From the NCBI GenBank assembly GCA_934725835.1, contig CAKVCR010000113.1, forward strand, positions 1 to 8,536: a stretch of DNA of 8,536 nucleotides, in the 5' to 3' direction. The notes beneath the pieces were generated by a model. That model worked only from the letters and a program-made list of their open reading frames with translations. It did no database searches and was not told the DNA's origin. Shown piece after piece: positions 1 through 7,561 of this stretch (its first letter is position 1; each line of letters starts with the position of its first letter). Source of the stretch: an uncultured Odoribacter sp. (GTDB lineage Bacteria; Bacteroidota; Bacteroidia; Bacteroidales; Marinifilaceae). A program made the position numbers and the translations under genes.

Positions 1-1255
1 CGGTGAAGTCTGTCTCTTCTGGAATCTCCTGCAAACGAACATTCCATTTCGGATCACCGTAATAAGCCAGCACGTCGCGATCGTGGAAGAATCCTACCTG
101 GTCAGTGGTCGGCTGAATACCGATTGAATCCATAACCAGCTGCGGAGCTTCGGTAAATTCATTCGGCGAATCATACGGATATTGCATGGTCATGAATTTA
201 GGACTCCATTCGTTCAACTGGTGAACAAAATCCTGCTGGTTCATGAAAAAGGCCTCAGCTACAGAATAACGTCCCGGATTGGTTACCAGATATTTCAAAC
301 CACCCCAACCATTACGTCCGTGCCAAGTGGTGACTACATATCCCACCATTGTTGCCGCATTTGCACTGTTCATCCAAGCGGCAGCCATACAGTCTTTTGT
401 ATTCTTCATATTTGCAATCAGACAGTTGCCGATAGGAAGATATACTCTGCGTTTTCCGCTTTCTTTCAAGTCTTTCGGTCCGTCGGGGAAATCCATGTAA
501 AGCACACCGTTTTTCGGTTTGATGTTACCTAAAGAGAACGGCATTTCCAGGTTGCGCTCTGTCGCATGTGCAGCAGTCACCACCAAGTCCGGATTGTATT
601 TTTCATACAAATCATAGAAGGTCTGCATCTCTTCTTTCGGATCGACCATCATACGTTCGATTTCCTGTACATTGCCGTGCGACATCGTATAGCGCAATTT
701 CATCTTTTTCATAGGCAACTGATAGGAAACGATAGTGTCGCTTTTTGACGTTTTCTCTCCCCACAATCCCATTTTATGATCATCAATCCATCCAAAACGA
801 TCAAACCATTTTCCGCTGCTCAATTCAGTAATGGTAGCCACAGCATCTTTCAATACCAAAGGCTCAGTACTATTGTTTACCATTTTCATGGCAGCCGCCG
901 CATCATAACCGGTGATGATACCCCAAAGGAAGTCTGCGTATATATCGCTGTCCACTTTACGGCTCATCTGGTTGAGAGCAATGACATAGTCGCGACCGAG
1001 ATTTTCCGGTTTTTCCACAATAGCGACATAACGCGGACGAATCTGCTTTAGCTGAGGCAACACCTCTTCGGGTTTGGTCTGGTAAATCAGGAATGCAGCC
1101 TGATGCTTATCTTTTAAAGTCTGTGCAACTTTGTTCCATGCGGAATCAGCAACTACACTGTTTCCTGCAATGACAACATACTCATTAGCCTTCGGTGCCG
1201 ACTGGCAGCTTGCCAATAAAGCGCAAAAACCAAGTAATAAATTATTCACTTTCAT
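1..1255 (-). CDS. Putative lipoprotein with gingipain/clan CD-like features (C-terminus beyond window)
   Basis: The reading frame is open from an ATG at 1253-1255 to the window edge, giving 418 codons plus one base, so the C-terminus is missing. I do not recognise a named family. Residues 1-17 form a lipoprotein signal peptide with a lipobox LASC (lipidated Cys17), so the protein is probably anchored in an envelope membrane and faces the periplasm or surface. Residues 26-125 look like an alpha/beta domain and contain SDIYADFLWGIITGYD (103-118), which resembles the Asp/Gly-rich stretch of C25 (gingipain) peptidases. Two later beta-strand-like segments end in LVVTAAHATERN (His230) and VYLPIGNC (Cys278). 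This His-then-Cys order and local context match the catalytic dyad layout of clan CD cysteine peptidases. The peptidase idea is inference; the lipoprotein call is firmer. The start lies 18 nt after the stop of the ABC-F gene, so the two are probably co-transcribed. Confidence 0.8.
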   Translation of the reverse strand, partial: MKVNNLLLGFCALLASCQSAPKANEYVVIAGNSVVADSAWNKVAQTLKDKHQAAFLIYQTKPEEVLPQLKQIRPRYVAIVEKPENLGRDYVIALNQMSRKVDSDIYADFLWGIITGYDAAAAMKMVNNSTEPLVLKDAVATITELSSGKWFDRFGWIDDHKMGLWGEKTSKSDTIVSYQLPMKKMKLRYTMSHGNVQEIERMMVDPKEEMQTFYDLYEKYNPDLVVTAAHATERNLEMPFSLGNIKPKNGVLYMDFPDGPKDLKESGKRRVYLPIGNCLIANMKNTKDCMAAAWMNSANAATMVGYVVTTWHGRNGWGGLKYLVTNPGRYSVAEAFFMNQQDFVHQLNEWSPKFMTMQYPYDSPNEFTEAPQLVMDSIGIQPTTDQVGFFHDRDVLAYYGDPKWNVRLQEIPEETDFT

Positions 1256-1273
1256 ATCAAGTTATTTGGTTAA

Positions 1274-2896
1274 TTAAGATTCCTGAGTGTACATGGTGGC
1301 CAACTGCTCTTTGATCGACTCGCTGGTGATATAATCGTCAAAATCCATGCGTTTGTCAATCATGCCGTTTGGTGTAAGTTCAATCACGCGGTTGCAGACT
1401 GTTTGAATAAACTCATGGTCATGAGAATTCATCAGCACAATACCCTTGAAAGAAACCAGCGTATTGTTGAATGCTTGGATGGATTCCAAATCCAAATGGT
1501 TGGCAGGCGAATCAAGTATCAGTACATTGGCATTGTTCAACATCATACGGGCAATCATACAGCGCATTTTTTCGCCTCCTGACAATACTTTCACATTTTT
1601 ATAAATGTCTTCTCCAGAGAAAAGCATTTTACCCAAAAATCCGCGCAGGAATGTCTCGCTGGTATCCGTAGAATACTGTCCCAACCAATCAATCAATTTC
1701 ATATCGGTGTCGAAGAAAGCCGAGTTATCCAATGGCAAATACGCCGTAGTAATGGTCACACCCCAAGTGAAATCTCCGGTATCCGGTTTTTCATTACCGG
1801 TAATGATTTCAAGTAGAGCAGTCATCGCACGCGGGTCACGGGATAGAAATACAATTTTATCGTCTTTCTCAACAGCGAATTCCACATCTTTAAACAGACA
1901 CTGACCATCAATACTCTTGCTCAAATTGCGCACTTCCAATATCTTATTACCCACCTCACGCTCCGGAGTAAAGATAATTCCCGGATATTTACGTGTAGAA
2001 GGCATGATTTCCTCAATGTTTAATTTCTCCAACATCTTCTTACGGCTGGTAGTCTGCTTGGATTTTGCTACATTGGCACTGAAACGGGAAATAAATTCCT
2101 GCAACTCCTTGCGTTTTTCTTCGGCTTTTTTGTTTTTTGCCTGCATCTGACGCAATGCCAATTGGCTGGATTCATACCAGAAACTATAGTTACCGGCAAA
2201 CAATTGTATTTTGCCATAATCGATATCTACAGAGTGAGTACATACAGAGTCAAGGAAGTGACGGTCGTGGGATACCACCAACACAGTATTCTCGTAATTG
2301 GCCAAATAATTCTCAAGCCACATTACTGTATCCAAGTCAAGGTCGTTGGTCGGCTCGTCCAACAATAGGTTATCCGGTTTTCCAAACAATGCCTGAGCCA
2401 ACAGAACACGCACTTTCTGCTTACCGCTGAGGTCTTTCATCAGAGAATAGTGCAAGTCTTCTTTAATGCCCAGCCCGCTCAATAAGTTGGCGGCATCACT
2501 CTCGGCATTCCATCCGTCCATACCGGCAAACTGCTCTTCGAGTTCGGCAGCACGGATACCATCTTCGTCCGTGAAGTTTTCCTTCATATAGATGGCATTT
2601 TTCTCCTGCATCACTTCCCACAGTTTCAGGTGACCTTGTAATACAGTGTCGAGCACTGTACTCTCATCGTATGCAAAGTGGTCCTGTTTCAATACCGACA
2701 AACGCTCTCCCGGACCAAACATCACGGTGCCGCGAGTCGGTTCCAAGTCACCACTCAATATTCTTAAAAATGTAGATTTTCCGGCACCATTGGCACCGAT
2801 TACACCGTAGCAATTCCCCGGTGTAAACTTCAAGTTTACATCTTGAAACAAAGTCCTCTTTCCAAATTGAATCTCTAAATCCGAAACTGTAATCAT
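1274..2896 (-). CDS. ABC-F family ATPase, YbiT-type, with degenerate second ATPase domain
   Basis: This is a complete 540-residue protein with two ABC domains and no membrane segments. That is the architecture of ABC-F translation factors, which act at the ribosomal E site rather than in transport. Its sequence follows E. coli YbiT along its whole length (about 530 residues). Domain 1 is intact: Walker A GANGAGKST (34-42), signature LSGKQ (156-160), Walker B LLLDEPTNDLD with catalytic Glu181, and switch His210. A charged linker at about 243-305, rich in Lys, Arg and Glu, matches the P-site tRNA interaction motif region. Domain 2 keeps LSGGE (438-442) and switch His492, but its Walker A is replaced by SRDPRAMTA (352-360) and the Walker B Glu is Ser463 (ILDSPANHLD). 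Domain 2 therefore probably cannot hydrolyse ATP normally. A likely promoter sits 26 bp upstream. The substrate or ribosomal state it acts on is unknown. Confidence 0.95.
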   Translation of the reverse strand: MITVSDLEIQFGKRTLFQDVNLKFTPGNCYGVIGANGAGKSTFLRILSGDLEPTRGTVMFGPGERLSVLKQDHFAYDESTVLDTVLQGHLKLWEVMQEKNAIYMKENFTDEDGIRAAELEEQFAGMDGWNAESDAANLLSGLGIKEDLHYSLMKDLSGKQKVRVLLAQALFGKPDNLLLDEPTNDLDLDTVMWLENYLANYENTVLVVSHDRHFLDSVCTHSVDIDYGKIQLFAGNYSFWYESSQLALRQMQAKNKKAEEKRKELQEFISRFSANVAKSKQTTSRKKMLEKLNIEEIMPSTRKYPGIIFTPEREVGNKILEVRNLSKSIDGQCLFKDVEFAVEKDDKIVFLSRDPRAMTALLEIITGNEKPDTGDFTWGVTITTAYLPLDNSAFFDTDMKLIDWLGQYSTDTSETFLRGFLGKMLFSGEDIYKNVKVLSGGEKMRCMIARMMLNNANVLILDSPANHLDLESIQAFNNTLVSFKGIVLMNSHDHEFIQTVCNRVIELTPNGMIDKRMDFDDYITSESIKEQLATMYTQES

Positions 2897-2921
2897 GTCA
2901 ATAATTTAATTAAAATCTCTG

Positions 2922-2929
2922 CAAAGATA
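2922..2929 (-). promoter_or_regulatory. Bacteroides-type -7 element for the ABC-F/lipoprotein pair
   Basis: Read on the minus strand, this is TATCTTTG, a full match to the Bacteroides -7 consensus TAnnTTTG, followed by C. It lies in the 42-bp gap between rfbB and the ABC-F gene, 25 bp before the ABC-F start codon. The upstream -33 region falls inside the end of rfbB and has no clean TTTG, so strength is uncertain. No terminator separates rfbB from this site, so read-through from the rfb operon is also likely. Confidence 0.5.
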
Positions 2930-2938
2930 GCTTTTTAT

Positions 2939-3994
2939 TTACATCTTTCCGTACATCTTCTCGTAATAACGCTGATATTCACCGCTAGTTACCTCATCCA
3001 ACCAAGTCTGGTTATCCAAATACCATTTGACGGTTTTTTCTATTCCCTCCTCAAATTGTAATGAGGGCATCCACCCCAGCTCGTTTTTCAATTTTGTAGA
3101 ATCGATAGCATAGCGCAAATCATGTCCGGCGCGATCGGCAACAAAGGTTATCAGATGTTCAGAAGCTCCCTCGGGACGCCCCAATAAACGGTCTGTCACC
3201 TTGATAAGCACTTTTATCAGGTCGATGTTTTTCCACTCATTGAAACCGCCAATATTATAGGTATCACCGATTTTTCCTTTATGAAAAATCAGGTCGATAG
3301 CACGCGCATGATCGTCCACATAAAGCCAGTCGCGAACATTTTCGCCCTTTCCATAGACAGGAAGCGGCTTGTTGTGACGGATATTGTTAATAAACAATGG
3401 TATCAGTTTTTCCGGGAACTGGTATGAACCGTAATTGTTTGAGCAATTGGATATCTTGACGGGTAATCCGTATGTGTCATGATAAGCCCTTACAAAATGG
3501 TCCGATGATGCTTTGGAAGCAGAATATGGCGAGTGAGGGTCATACTTCGTCTGCTCTGTAAATAGTTCCGTCCCCGGTTGCAAAGCTCCATATACTTCAT
3601 CCGTAGACACATGATAAAACACTTTACCGGGGTAATTGCCATCCCAAGCCAATTTTGCTGTCTGCAACATGGTCAAGGTGCCCATCACATTTGTGCGGGC
3701 AAATGAAAAAGGGTCTTTGATGGAACGGTCAACATGACTCTCTGCTGCTAAATGAATCACTCCATCCACTTGATATTTCTCAAACAGGGACTGTATCGTA
3801 GGAAAATCACAGATATCTGCTTTCTCGAATACATAATTGGGATATTGCTCTATCTCTTTCAGATTAGCGAGATTACCAGCATAAGTCAAGGCATCCAGAT
3901 TGATAATCCGATATTCCGGATACTTCTTCACCATCAATTTTACAAGGTGCGAACCGATAAATCCGGCACCTCCCGTAATCAATATATTTTTCAT
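2939..3994 (-). CDS. rfbB: dTDP-glucose 4,6-dehydratase (RfbB/RmlB)
   Basis: A complete 351-residue cytoplasmic enzyme of the extended short-chain dehydrogenase family. It uses bound NAD+ to convert dTDP-D-glucose to dTDP-4-dehydro-6-deoxy-D-glucose, the second step of dTDP-L-rhamnose synthesis. The N-terminus carries the Rossmann nucleotide-binding motif GGAGFIG (8-14). The catalytic region shows STDEVYG (130-136), whose Asp132-Glu133 pair is typical of the dehydratase, and YSASK with Tyr157 and Lys161. HLAAESHVDRS (81-91) is also characteristic of RmlB. Length is normal for the family. It is the last of four rfb genes, starting 20 nt after the rfbD stop. No anomaly is seen. Confidence 0.97.
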   Translation of the reverse strand: MKNILITGGAGFIGSHLVKLMVKKYPEYRIINLDALTYAGNLANLKEIEQYPNYVFEKADICDFPTIQSLFEKYQVDGVIHLAAESHVDRSIKDPFSFARTNVMGTLTMLQTAKLAWDGNYPGKVFYHVSTDEVYGALQPGTELFTEQTKYDPHSPYSASKASSDHFVRAYHDTYGLPVKISNCSNNYGSYQFPEKLIPLFINNIRHNKPLPVYGKGENVRDWLYVDDHARAIDLIFHKGKIGDTYNIGGFNEWKNIDLIKVLIKVTDRLLGRPEGASEHLITFVADRAGHDLRYAIDSTKLKNELGWMPSLQFEEGIEKTVKWYLDNQTWLDEVTSGEYQRYYEKMYGKM

Positions 3995-4014
3995 ATCAGT
4001 AGTCTATCATGAGA

Positions 4015-4872
4015 TTATTCTAAATTTTCCAACATCTGTTTAAGAGAAAATTTCCAATCGGGAACTTCTACCCCAAAGGTATGTTTAATTTTGGCTTTAT
4101 CCAATACAGACCAAGCCGGACGCGGCGTACGCGATGGGTATTCCGCCGTTGTCACCGGATTCACCCGGCATGTCTTACCACTGAGACGTACGATTTCTGT
4201 TGCGAAGTCAAACCATGAGCAGATTCCTTCATTGCTGAAATGATAGATTCCTTCGTACTCTATCCGCTCGTCATTTTCCATAATCGTTGCGATAGCTCTT
4301 GCTAAATCTGCAGCATAAGTAGGTGAGCCCATCTGGTCGTTAACTACATTAATCTCCGTTTTTTCATCCGCCAAACGAAGAATGGTCTTAACAAAATTAT
4401 GCCCAAATGGAGAATAAAGCCATGCCGTACGAATGATGATATACAAACAACCGGATTTCAGGATTTCCTGTTCTCCTGCCAGTTTCGTTTTGCCATAGAC
4501 ACTGACCGGACAAGGCTTGTCTTTCTCTGTATAAGGCTTGTCGGCAGTACCATCAAATACATAATCGGTAGAGATATGTATGAGCAAACAATCTTCCTTG
4601 GCAGCTGCTTTCGCAAGATTGGCAACAGCCAGCGTATTAATCTTTGCAGCTTTCTCCGGCTCTTCTTCTGCCCTGTCGACAGCCGTATAGGCTGCACAGT
4701 TAATAATTGTATCGATTTCATGTAGCTGAATGAACTTTTCAATTGCCGTATAATTGGTAATATCCAATTCCTCAACATCTGTATAGAATACATCATCCAA
4801 TATGGAAAATCCGATTTTCCGTATTTCCGAACCCAATTGTCCATTAGCTCCTGTTACTAATATATTTGCCAT
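4015..4872 (-). CDS. rfbD: dTDP-4-dehydrorhamnose reductase (RfbD/RmlD)
   Basis: A complete 285-residue cytoplasmic reductase of the extended short-chain dehydrogenase family. It performs the final step, NAD(P)H-dependent reduction of dTDP-4-dehydro-L-rhamnose to dTDP-L-rhamnose. Diagnostic features are the Rossmann loop GANGQLG (8-14), NCAAYTAVDRAE (58-69), STDYVFDG (101-108), the catalytic YGKTK with Tyr126 and Lys130, and RTAWLYS (148-154). Length matches the family (about 280-300). It starts 12 nt after the rfbC stop and ends 20 nt before rfbB, which indicates one transcript. An overlapping 128-codon frame on the same strand at 4458-4844 is a shadow of this gene. Confidence 0.97.
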   Translation of the reverse strand: MANILVTGANGQLGSEIRKIGFSILDDVFYTDVEELDITNYTAIEKFIQLHEIDTIINCAAYTAVDRAEEEPEKAAKINTLAVANLAKAAAKEDCLLIHISTDYVFDGTADKPYTEKDKPCPVSVYGKTKLAGEQEILKSGCLYIIIRTAWLYSPFGHNFVKTILRLADEKTEINVVNDQMGSPTYAADLARAIATIMENDERIEYEGIYHFSNEGICSWFDFATEIVRLSGKTCRVNPVTTAEYPSRTPRPAWSVLDKAKIKHTFGVEVPDWKFSLKQMLENLE

Positions 4873-4884
4873 AAAATATGATTC

Positions 4885-5430
4885 TTAGAAGATAAAACAT
4901 TCAGAAAAAGGCTGACGTTTGCAGTCCTTAGGGGAAAGTATCATTTTATCACGGGGAATCCTCCAATCAATACCCAATGCTAGGTCGTCAAACTGAATCC
5001 CTCCTTCATAATCAGGAGCGTAATAGTTATCGCATTTATATTGAAAAATAGCTTCCGGACTCAATACTGCAAACCCGTGAGCAAAACCTCGTGGTATAAA
5101 CAACTGGCGTTTATTGTCTTCAGATAACTCTACAGCGACATGTTTGCCGAATGTAGGCGAATCTTTACGCAAATCAACTGCTACATCCAATACCTCTCCC
5201 TTTACCACACGCACTAATTTAGCCTGTGCATAGGGTGGCAATTGATAGTGCAGCCCCCGCACAACTCCATACGATGATTTTGATTCATTGTCTTGGACAA
5301 ATACTATTTTCCCTACGGCATCTTCGAAACGCCGCTGTGAAAAACTTTCAAAAAAATATCCTCTTTCATCTCCGAATACTTTCGGTTCTAAAATCACAAC
5401 CCCTTTAATTTCTGTCTGTATAATTTCCAT
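4885..5430 (-). CDS. rfbC: dTDP-4-dehydrorhamnose 3,5-epimerase (RfbC/RmlC)
   Basis: A complete 181-residue cupin-fold enzyme that epimerises C3 and C5 of dTDP-4-dehydro-6-deoxy-glucose to give dTDP-4-dehydro-L-rhamnose, the third step of the pathway. Family members are usually about 180-190 residues and dimeric. Visible motifs are DERGYFFESF (21-30), RGLHYQ with the catalytic base His61, AQAKLVRVVKGEV with Lys71, IPRGFAHGFAVLS (112-124), and Tyr131/Tyr137 in the active-site wall. LSPKD with Asp169 is the likely partner of the histidine. The gene lies between rfbA (32 nt upstream) and rfbD (12 nt downstream). No substitution of a key residue is seen. Confidence 0.97.
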   Translation of the reverse strand: MEIIQTEIKGVVILEPKVFGDERGYFFESFSQRRFEDAVGKIVFVQDNESKSSYGVVRGLHYQLPPYAQAKLVRVVKGEVLDVAVDLRKDSPTFGKHVAVELSEDNKRQLFIPRGFAHGFAVLSPEAIFQYKCDNYYAPDYEGGIQFDDLALGIDWRIPRDKMILSPKDCKRQPFSECFIF

Positions 5431-5462
5431 TACTAAACTTTAAGATGTGAACTGCGCAGTTC

Positions 5463-6338
5463 CTAATTCTGCAGTAATTTCAATAGGTAGCGACCATACT
5501 GATTTTTCTTCATCGGTTCCGCCAATTCGGTCAAAGTATCGGCATCTATCCAACCCTGTCGATAGGCAATTTCTTCAAGACAGGCTATTTTCAATCCCTG
5601 ACGTTTTTCTATCACTTCAACAAATGTCGATGCTTCTGCCAATGAATCGTGCGTACCTGTATCCAACCACGCAAAACCCCGTCCCAGCAACTGAACTTTT
5701 AATTCCTGTTCCTGTAAAAAGCACTGGTTTACAGTAGTAATTTCCAGTTCGCCTCGAGCAGATGGTTTTATATTCTTTGCAATATCAACAACTTTATTCG
5801 GATAAAAATAAAGCCCGACAACAGCATAATTAGATTTCGGATGTGCGGGTTTTTCCTCTATACTCAACACATTACCCGCTTTATCGAATTCTGCCACCCC
5901 ATAACGTTCCGGATCGTTTACCCAATATCCGAATACTGTGGCTTTGCGTTCCTCTACAACCGTTCGCACAGAATCGTGCAACATTTGTGTAAAACTTTGA
6001 CCATAGAAAATATTATCACCCAACACCAAACAAACATCATCGTCCCCAATAAAGTCTCTACCGATAATAAAAGCCTGAGCCAAACCGTCCGGACTGGGCT
6101 GTTCTGCATAGGAAAATTCTACTCCATAATTAGAACCATCCCCTAACAGTCGCTGAAAAGAGGGTAAATCCCAAGGAGTCGATATTATCAGTATTTCCCG
6201 AATTCCAGCTAACATCAACACCGACAACGGATAGTAAATCATCGGCTTATCATAAATGGGCAATAGCTGTTTCGAAACTCCTTTTGTGATTGGGTATAAC
6301 CGAGTCCCGGAACCACCTGCCAATACTATTCCTTTCAT
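5463..6338 (-). CDS. rfbA: Glucose-1-phosphate thymidylyltransferase (RfbA/RmlA)
   Basis: A complete 291-residue nucleotidyltransferase that joins dTTP and glucose-1-phosphate into dTDP-glucose and pyrophosphate. It is the committed step of dTDP-rhamnose synthesis and in this family is usually feedback-inhibited by dTDP-L-rhamnose. The N-terminus has the sugar-nucleotide signature LAGGSGTRLYPIT (6-18) with SKQLLPIYDKP (22-32). Metal-binding LGDN is at 106-109 with Asp108, EEKP is at 161-164, RGELEITTVN at 195-204, and WLDTGT at 224-229 supplies the second metal Asp226. Length is that of the short RmlA form (about 288-293). It starts 18 nt after the stop of the membrane transferase gene, so it belongs to the same operon. 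Confidence 0.97.
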   Translation of the reverse strand: MKGIVLAGGSGTRLYPITKGVSKQLLPIYDKPMIYYPLSVLMLAGIREILIISTPWDLPSFQRLLGDGSNYGVEFSYAEQPSPDGLAQAFIIGRDFIGDDDVCLVLGDNIFYGQSFTQMLHDSVRTVVEERKATVFGYWVNDPERYGVAEFDKAGNVLSIEEKPAHPKSNYAVVGLYFYPNKVVDIAKNIKPSARGELEITTVNQCFLQEQELKVQLLGRGFAWLDTGTHDSLAEASTFVEVIEKRQGLKIACLEEIAYRQGWIDADTLTELAEPMKKNQYGRYLLKLLQN

Positions 6339-6356
6339 TACTAATAGATTTCTGTT

Positions 6357-7433
6357 TTAGTCTGCCAATTTTCTCTTGGCAATTAAATTTATAATATAAA
6401 ATATCAATGAAAACAATATTATATCACACAATATCAATAACTCATTCGACCAACTTCTCCCCAAGCAACCCAATAAAATAAATAATAAATTCAAGCTCAA
6501 AATAGTAAATGTCGCTTTCTTGTGCACTCCATTAAATATTGTCAGCAATTTATGATGCAGATGACGTTTGTCTGGAGCGAATGGCGATTTTCCTCGCATC
6601 CAACGAGAAATAAAAAGACGTAACGTATCCAACACCGGTATAGCCACCACGCTGAATGCAACTGCAGGCACTGCCTTCAACTGAAATTGGTTCAAACTTT
6701 GTTCCGGTAACTTACAAAGCTTTATCGCCATAACCCCCAATAGGAATCCAACCATCAGTGCTCCGGAATCTCCCATAAACATTTTTGAACGCTTACCAAA
6801 AAGATTGATAAAAAAGAAGGGAACAATCGCCCCCAAAAGTATACAACATAACAATGCATACTCCACATAACCAACAATATAAAAGAAGCTTCCGAAAGCC
6901 AGACAATCCATCAATGCCACTCCAGAGCAAAGTCCATCAATGCCATCGATTAGATTAATTGCATTAATCAAACCTATCAAACCAATAAATGTCAATGGAA
7001 TACCAAACCATGGACTAATCCATTGCAATCCCAATAGTCCGTGCATTTCGCTAAAATAAAAACCTCCACCAACAACCAGAACAAGCACACCTAATATCTC
7101 TCCTTTCAATTTCTTGCGTGGAGATATTTGGATTAAATCATCATAAATACCAGTTACAAATATCAAGAAAACACCCAATAACATATACTGGAATTCTCGT
7201 GTTTCATCGAATCGTGCAAAAAGCATAAAGGAAATAAGGAAAGACAACCATACGATGATACCTCCGATATTGGGAATACTGCCAATATGCGAAGAACGTT
7301 TATTAGGTTTTACCACAAAATTCTTCAAAATAGCCAATTTAAAAATTGGAACTCTCAGATTCCAACCGATAACAAGTGCCAGCAACATTGCACACACGAG
7401 CCTCCAGTTATCCGATAGTAAGCTAAGTACCAT
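6357..7433 (-). CDS. WecA/MraY-family undecaprenyl-phosphate sugar-1-phosphate transferase
   Basis: A complete 358-residue polytopic inner-membrane protein with about ten hydrophobic segments. The family transfers a HexNAc-1-phosphate from a UDP-sugar to undecaprenyl phosphate, which starts a lipid-linked glycan. Motifs seen: RSSHIGSIPNIGG (46-58), the Asp pair YDD (97-99), NAINLIDGIDGL (157-168), GDSG (221-224), and IPVLDTLR followed by DKRHLHH (288-294), the cytoplasmic His loop of WecA/TagO/Rfe proteins. These separate it from MraY and from the unrelated monotopic PglC/WbaP type. The sugar cannot be read from sequence; GlcNAc is the commonest in WecA-like enzymes. It is the first gene of the operon with rfbACDB. 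The 3' end is very AT-rich (12 G+C of 60 at 6361-6420), perhaps only because it encodes the last membrane segment and a Lys-rich tail. Confidence 0.92.
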   Translation of the reverse strand: MVLSLLSDNWRLVCAMLLALVIGWNLRVPIFKLAILKNFVVKPNKRSSHIGSIPNIGGIIVWLSFLISFMLFARFDETREFQYMLLGVFLIFVTGIYDDLIQISPRKKLKGEILGVLVLVVGGGFYFSEMHGLLGLQWISPWFGIPLTFIGLIGLINAINLIDGIDGLCSGVALMDCLAFGSFFYIVGYVEYALLCCILLGAIVPFFFINLFGKRSKMFMGDSGALMVGFLLGVMAIKLCKLPEQSLNQFQLKAVPAVAFSVVAIPVLDTLRLFISRWMRGKSPFAPDKRHLHHKLLTIFNGVHKKATFTILSLNLLFILLGCLGRSWSNELLILCDIILFSLIFYIINLIAKRKLAD

Positions 7434-7475
7434 TTTTATTCAAGCAAAAAATTATGTTCGTTTACGCATTTCCCG

Positions 7476-7483
7476 CAAAAGTA
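7476..7483 (-). promoter_or_regulatory. Bacteroides-type -7 element for the transferase-rfbACDB operon
   Basis: On the minus strand this reads TACTTTTG followed by C, a perfect TAnnTTTG(Y) match. It lies 42 bp upstream of the transferase start at 7433, in the 128-bp gap after the response regulator. About 18 bp further upstream is TTTTAG, only a partial match to a -33 TTTG box. The site would drive the whole glycan-precursor operon. Confidence 0.6.
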
Positions 7484-7517
7484 CATACTTTTATGAAACT
7501 ACTAAAATTTGTACTTC

Positions 7518-7556
7518 AAAAAAGATACAAAAACTTCGCATAGAATAGTATCTTTT
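7518..7556 (-). terminator. Weak possible terminator after the LytTR regulator gene
   Basis: On the minus strand, AAAAGATAC (7556-7548) can pair with GTATCTTTT (7528-7520) across a 19-nt loop, and the T-run continues to 7518. The first base of the stem is just 5 nt after the regulator's stop codon. A 9-bp stem with only two G-C pairs and a large loop is weak, so termination would be partial at best. Confidence 0.3.
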
Positions 7557-7561
7557 GGTAT

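Noticed and set aside
182..1051. Plus-strand open frames of 60-116 codons across the first kilobase.
   Set aside because: They lie opposite the long continuous minus-strand lipoprotein frame, have low-complexity His/Phe-rich translations with no recognisable motif, and lack promoters. They are shadows.
1471..2430. Several plus-strand open frames opposite the ABC-F gene.
   Set aside because: The minus strand encodes a clear full-length ABC-F protein here; the opposite frames show no family features.
4458..4844. A 128-codon minus-strand frame with a basic, Lys/Arg-rich translation.
   Set aside because: It is wholly inside rfbD in another frame, and rfbD is intact with all its motifs.
7434..7561. 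A phase-variable invertible promoter, as found upstream of many Bacteroides capsule loci.
   Set aside because: No long inverted repeats flank the promoter. The only inverted repeat is a 9-bp A/T-rich stem with a 19-nt loop that does not enclose the -7 element, and no invertase gene is present.
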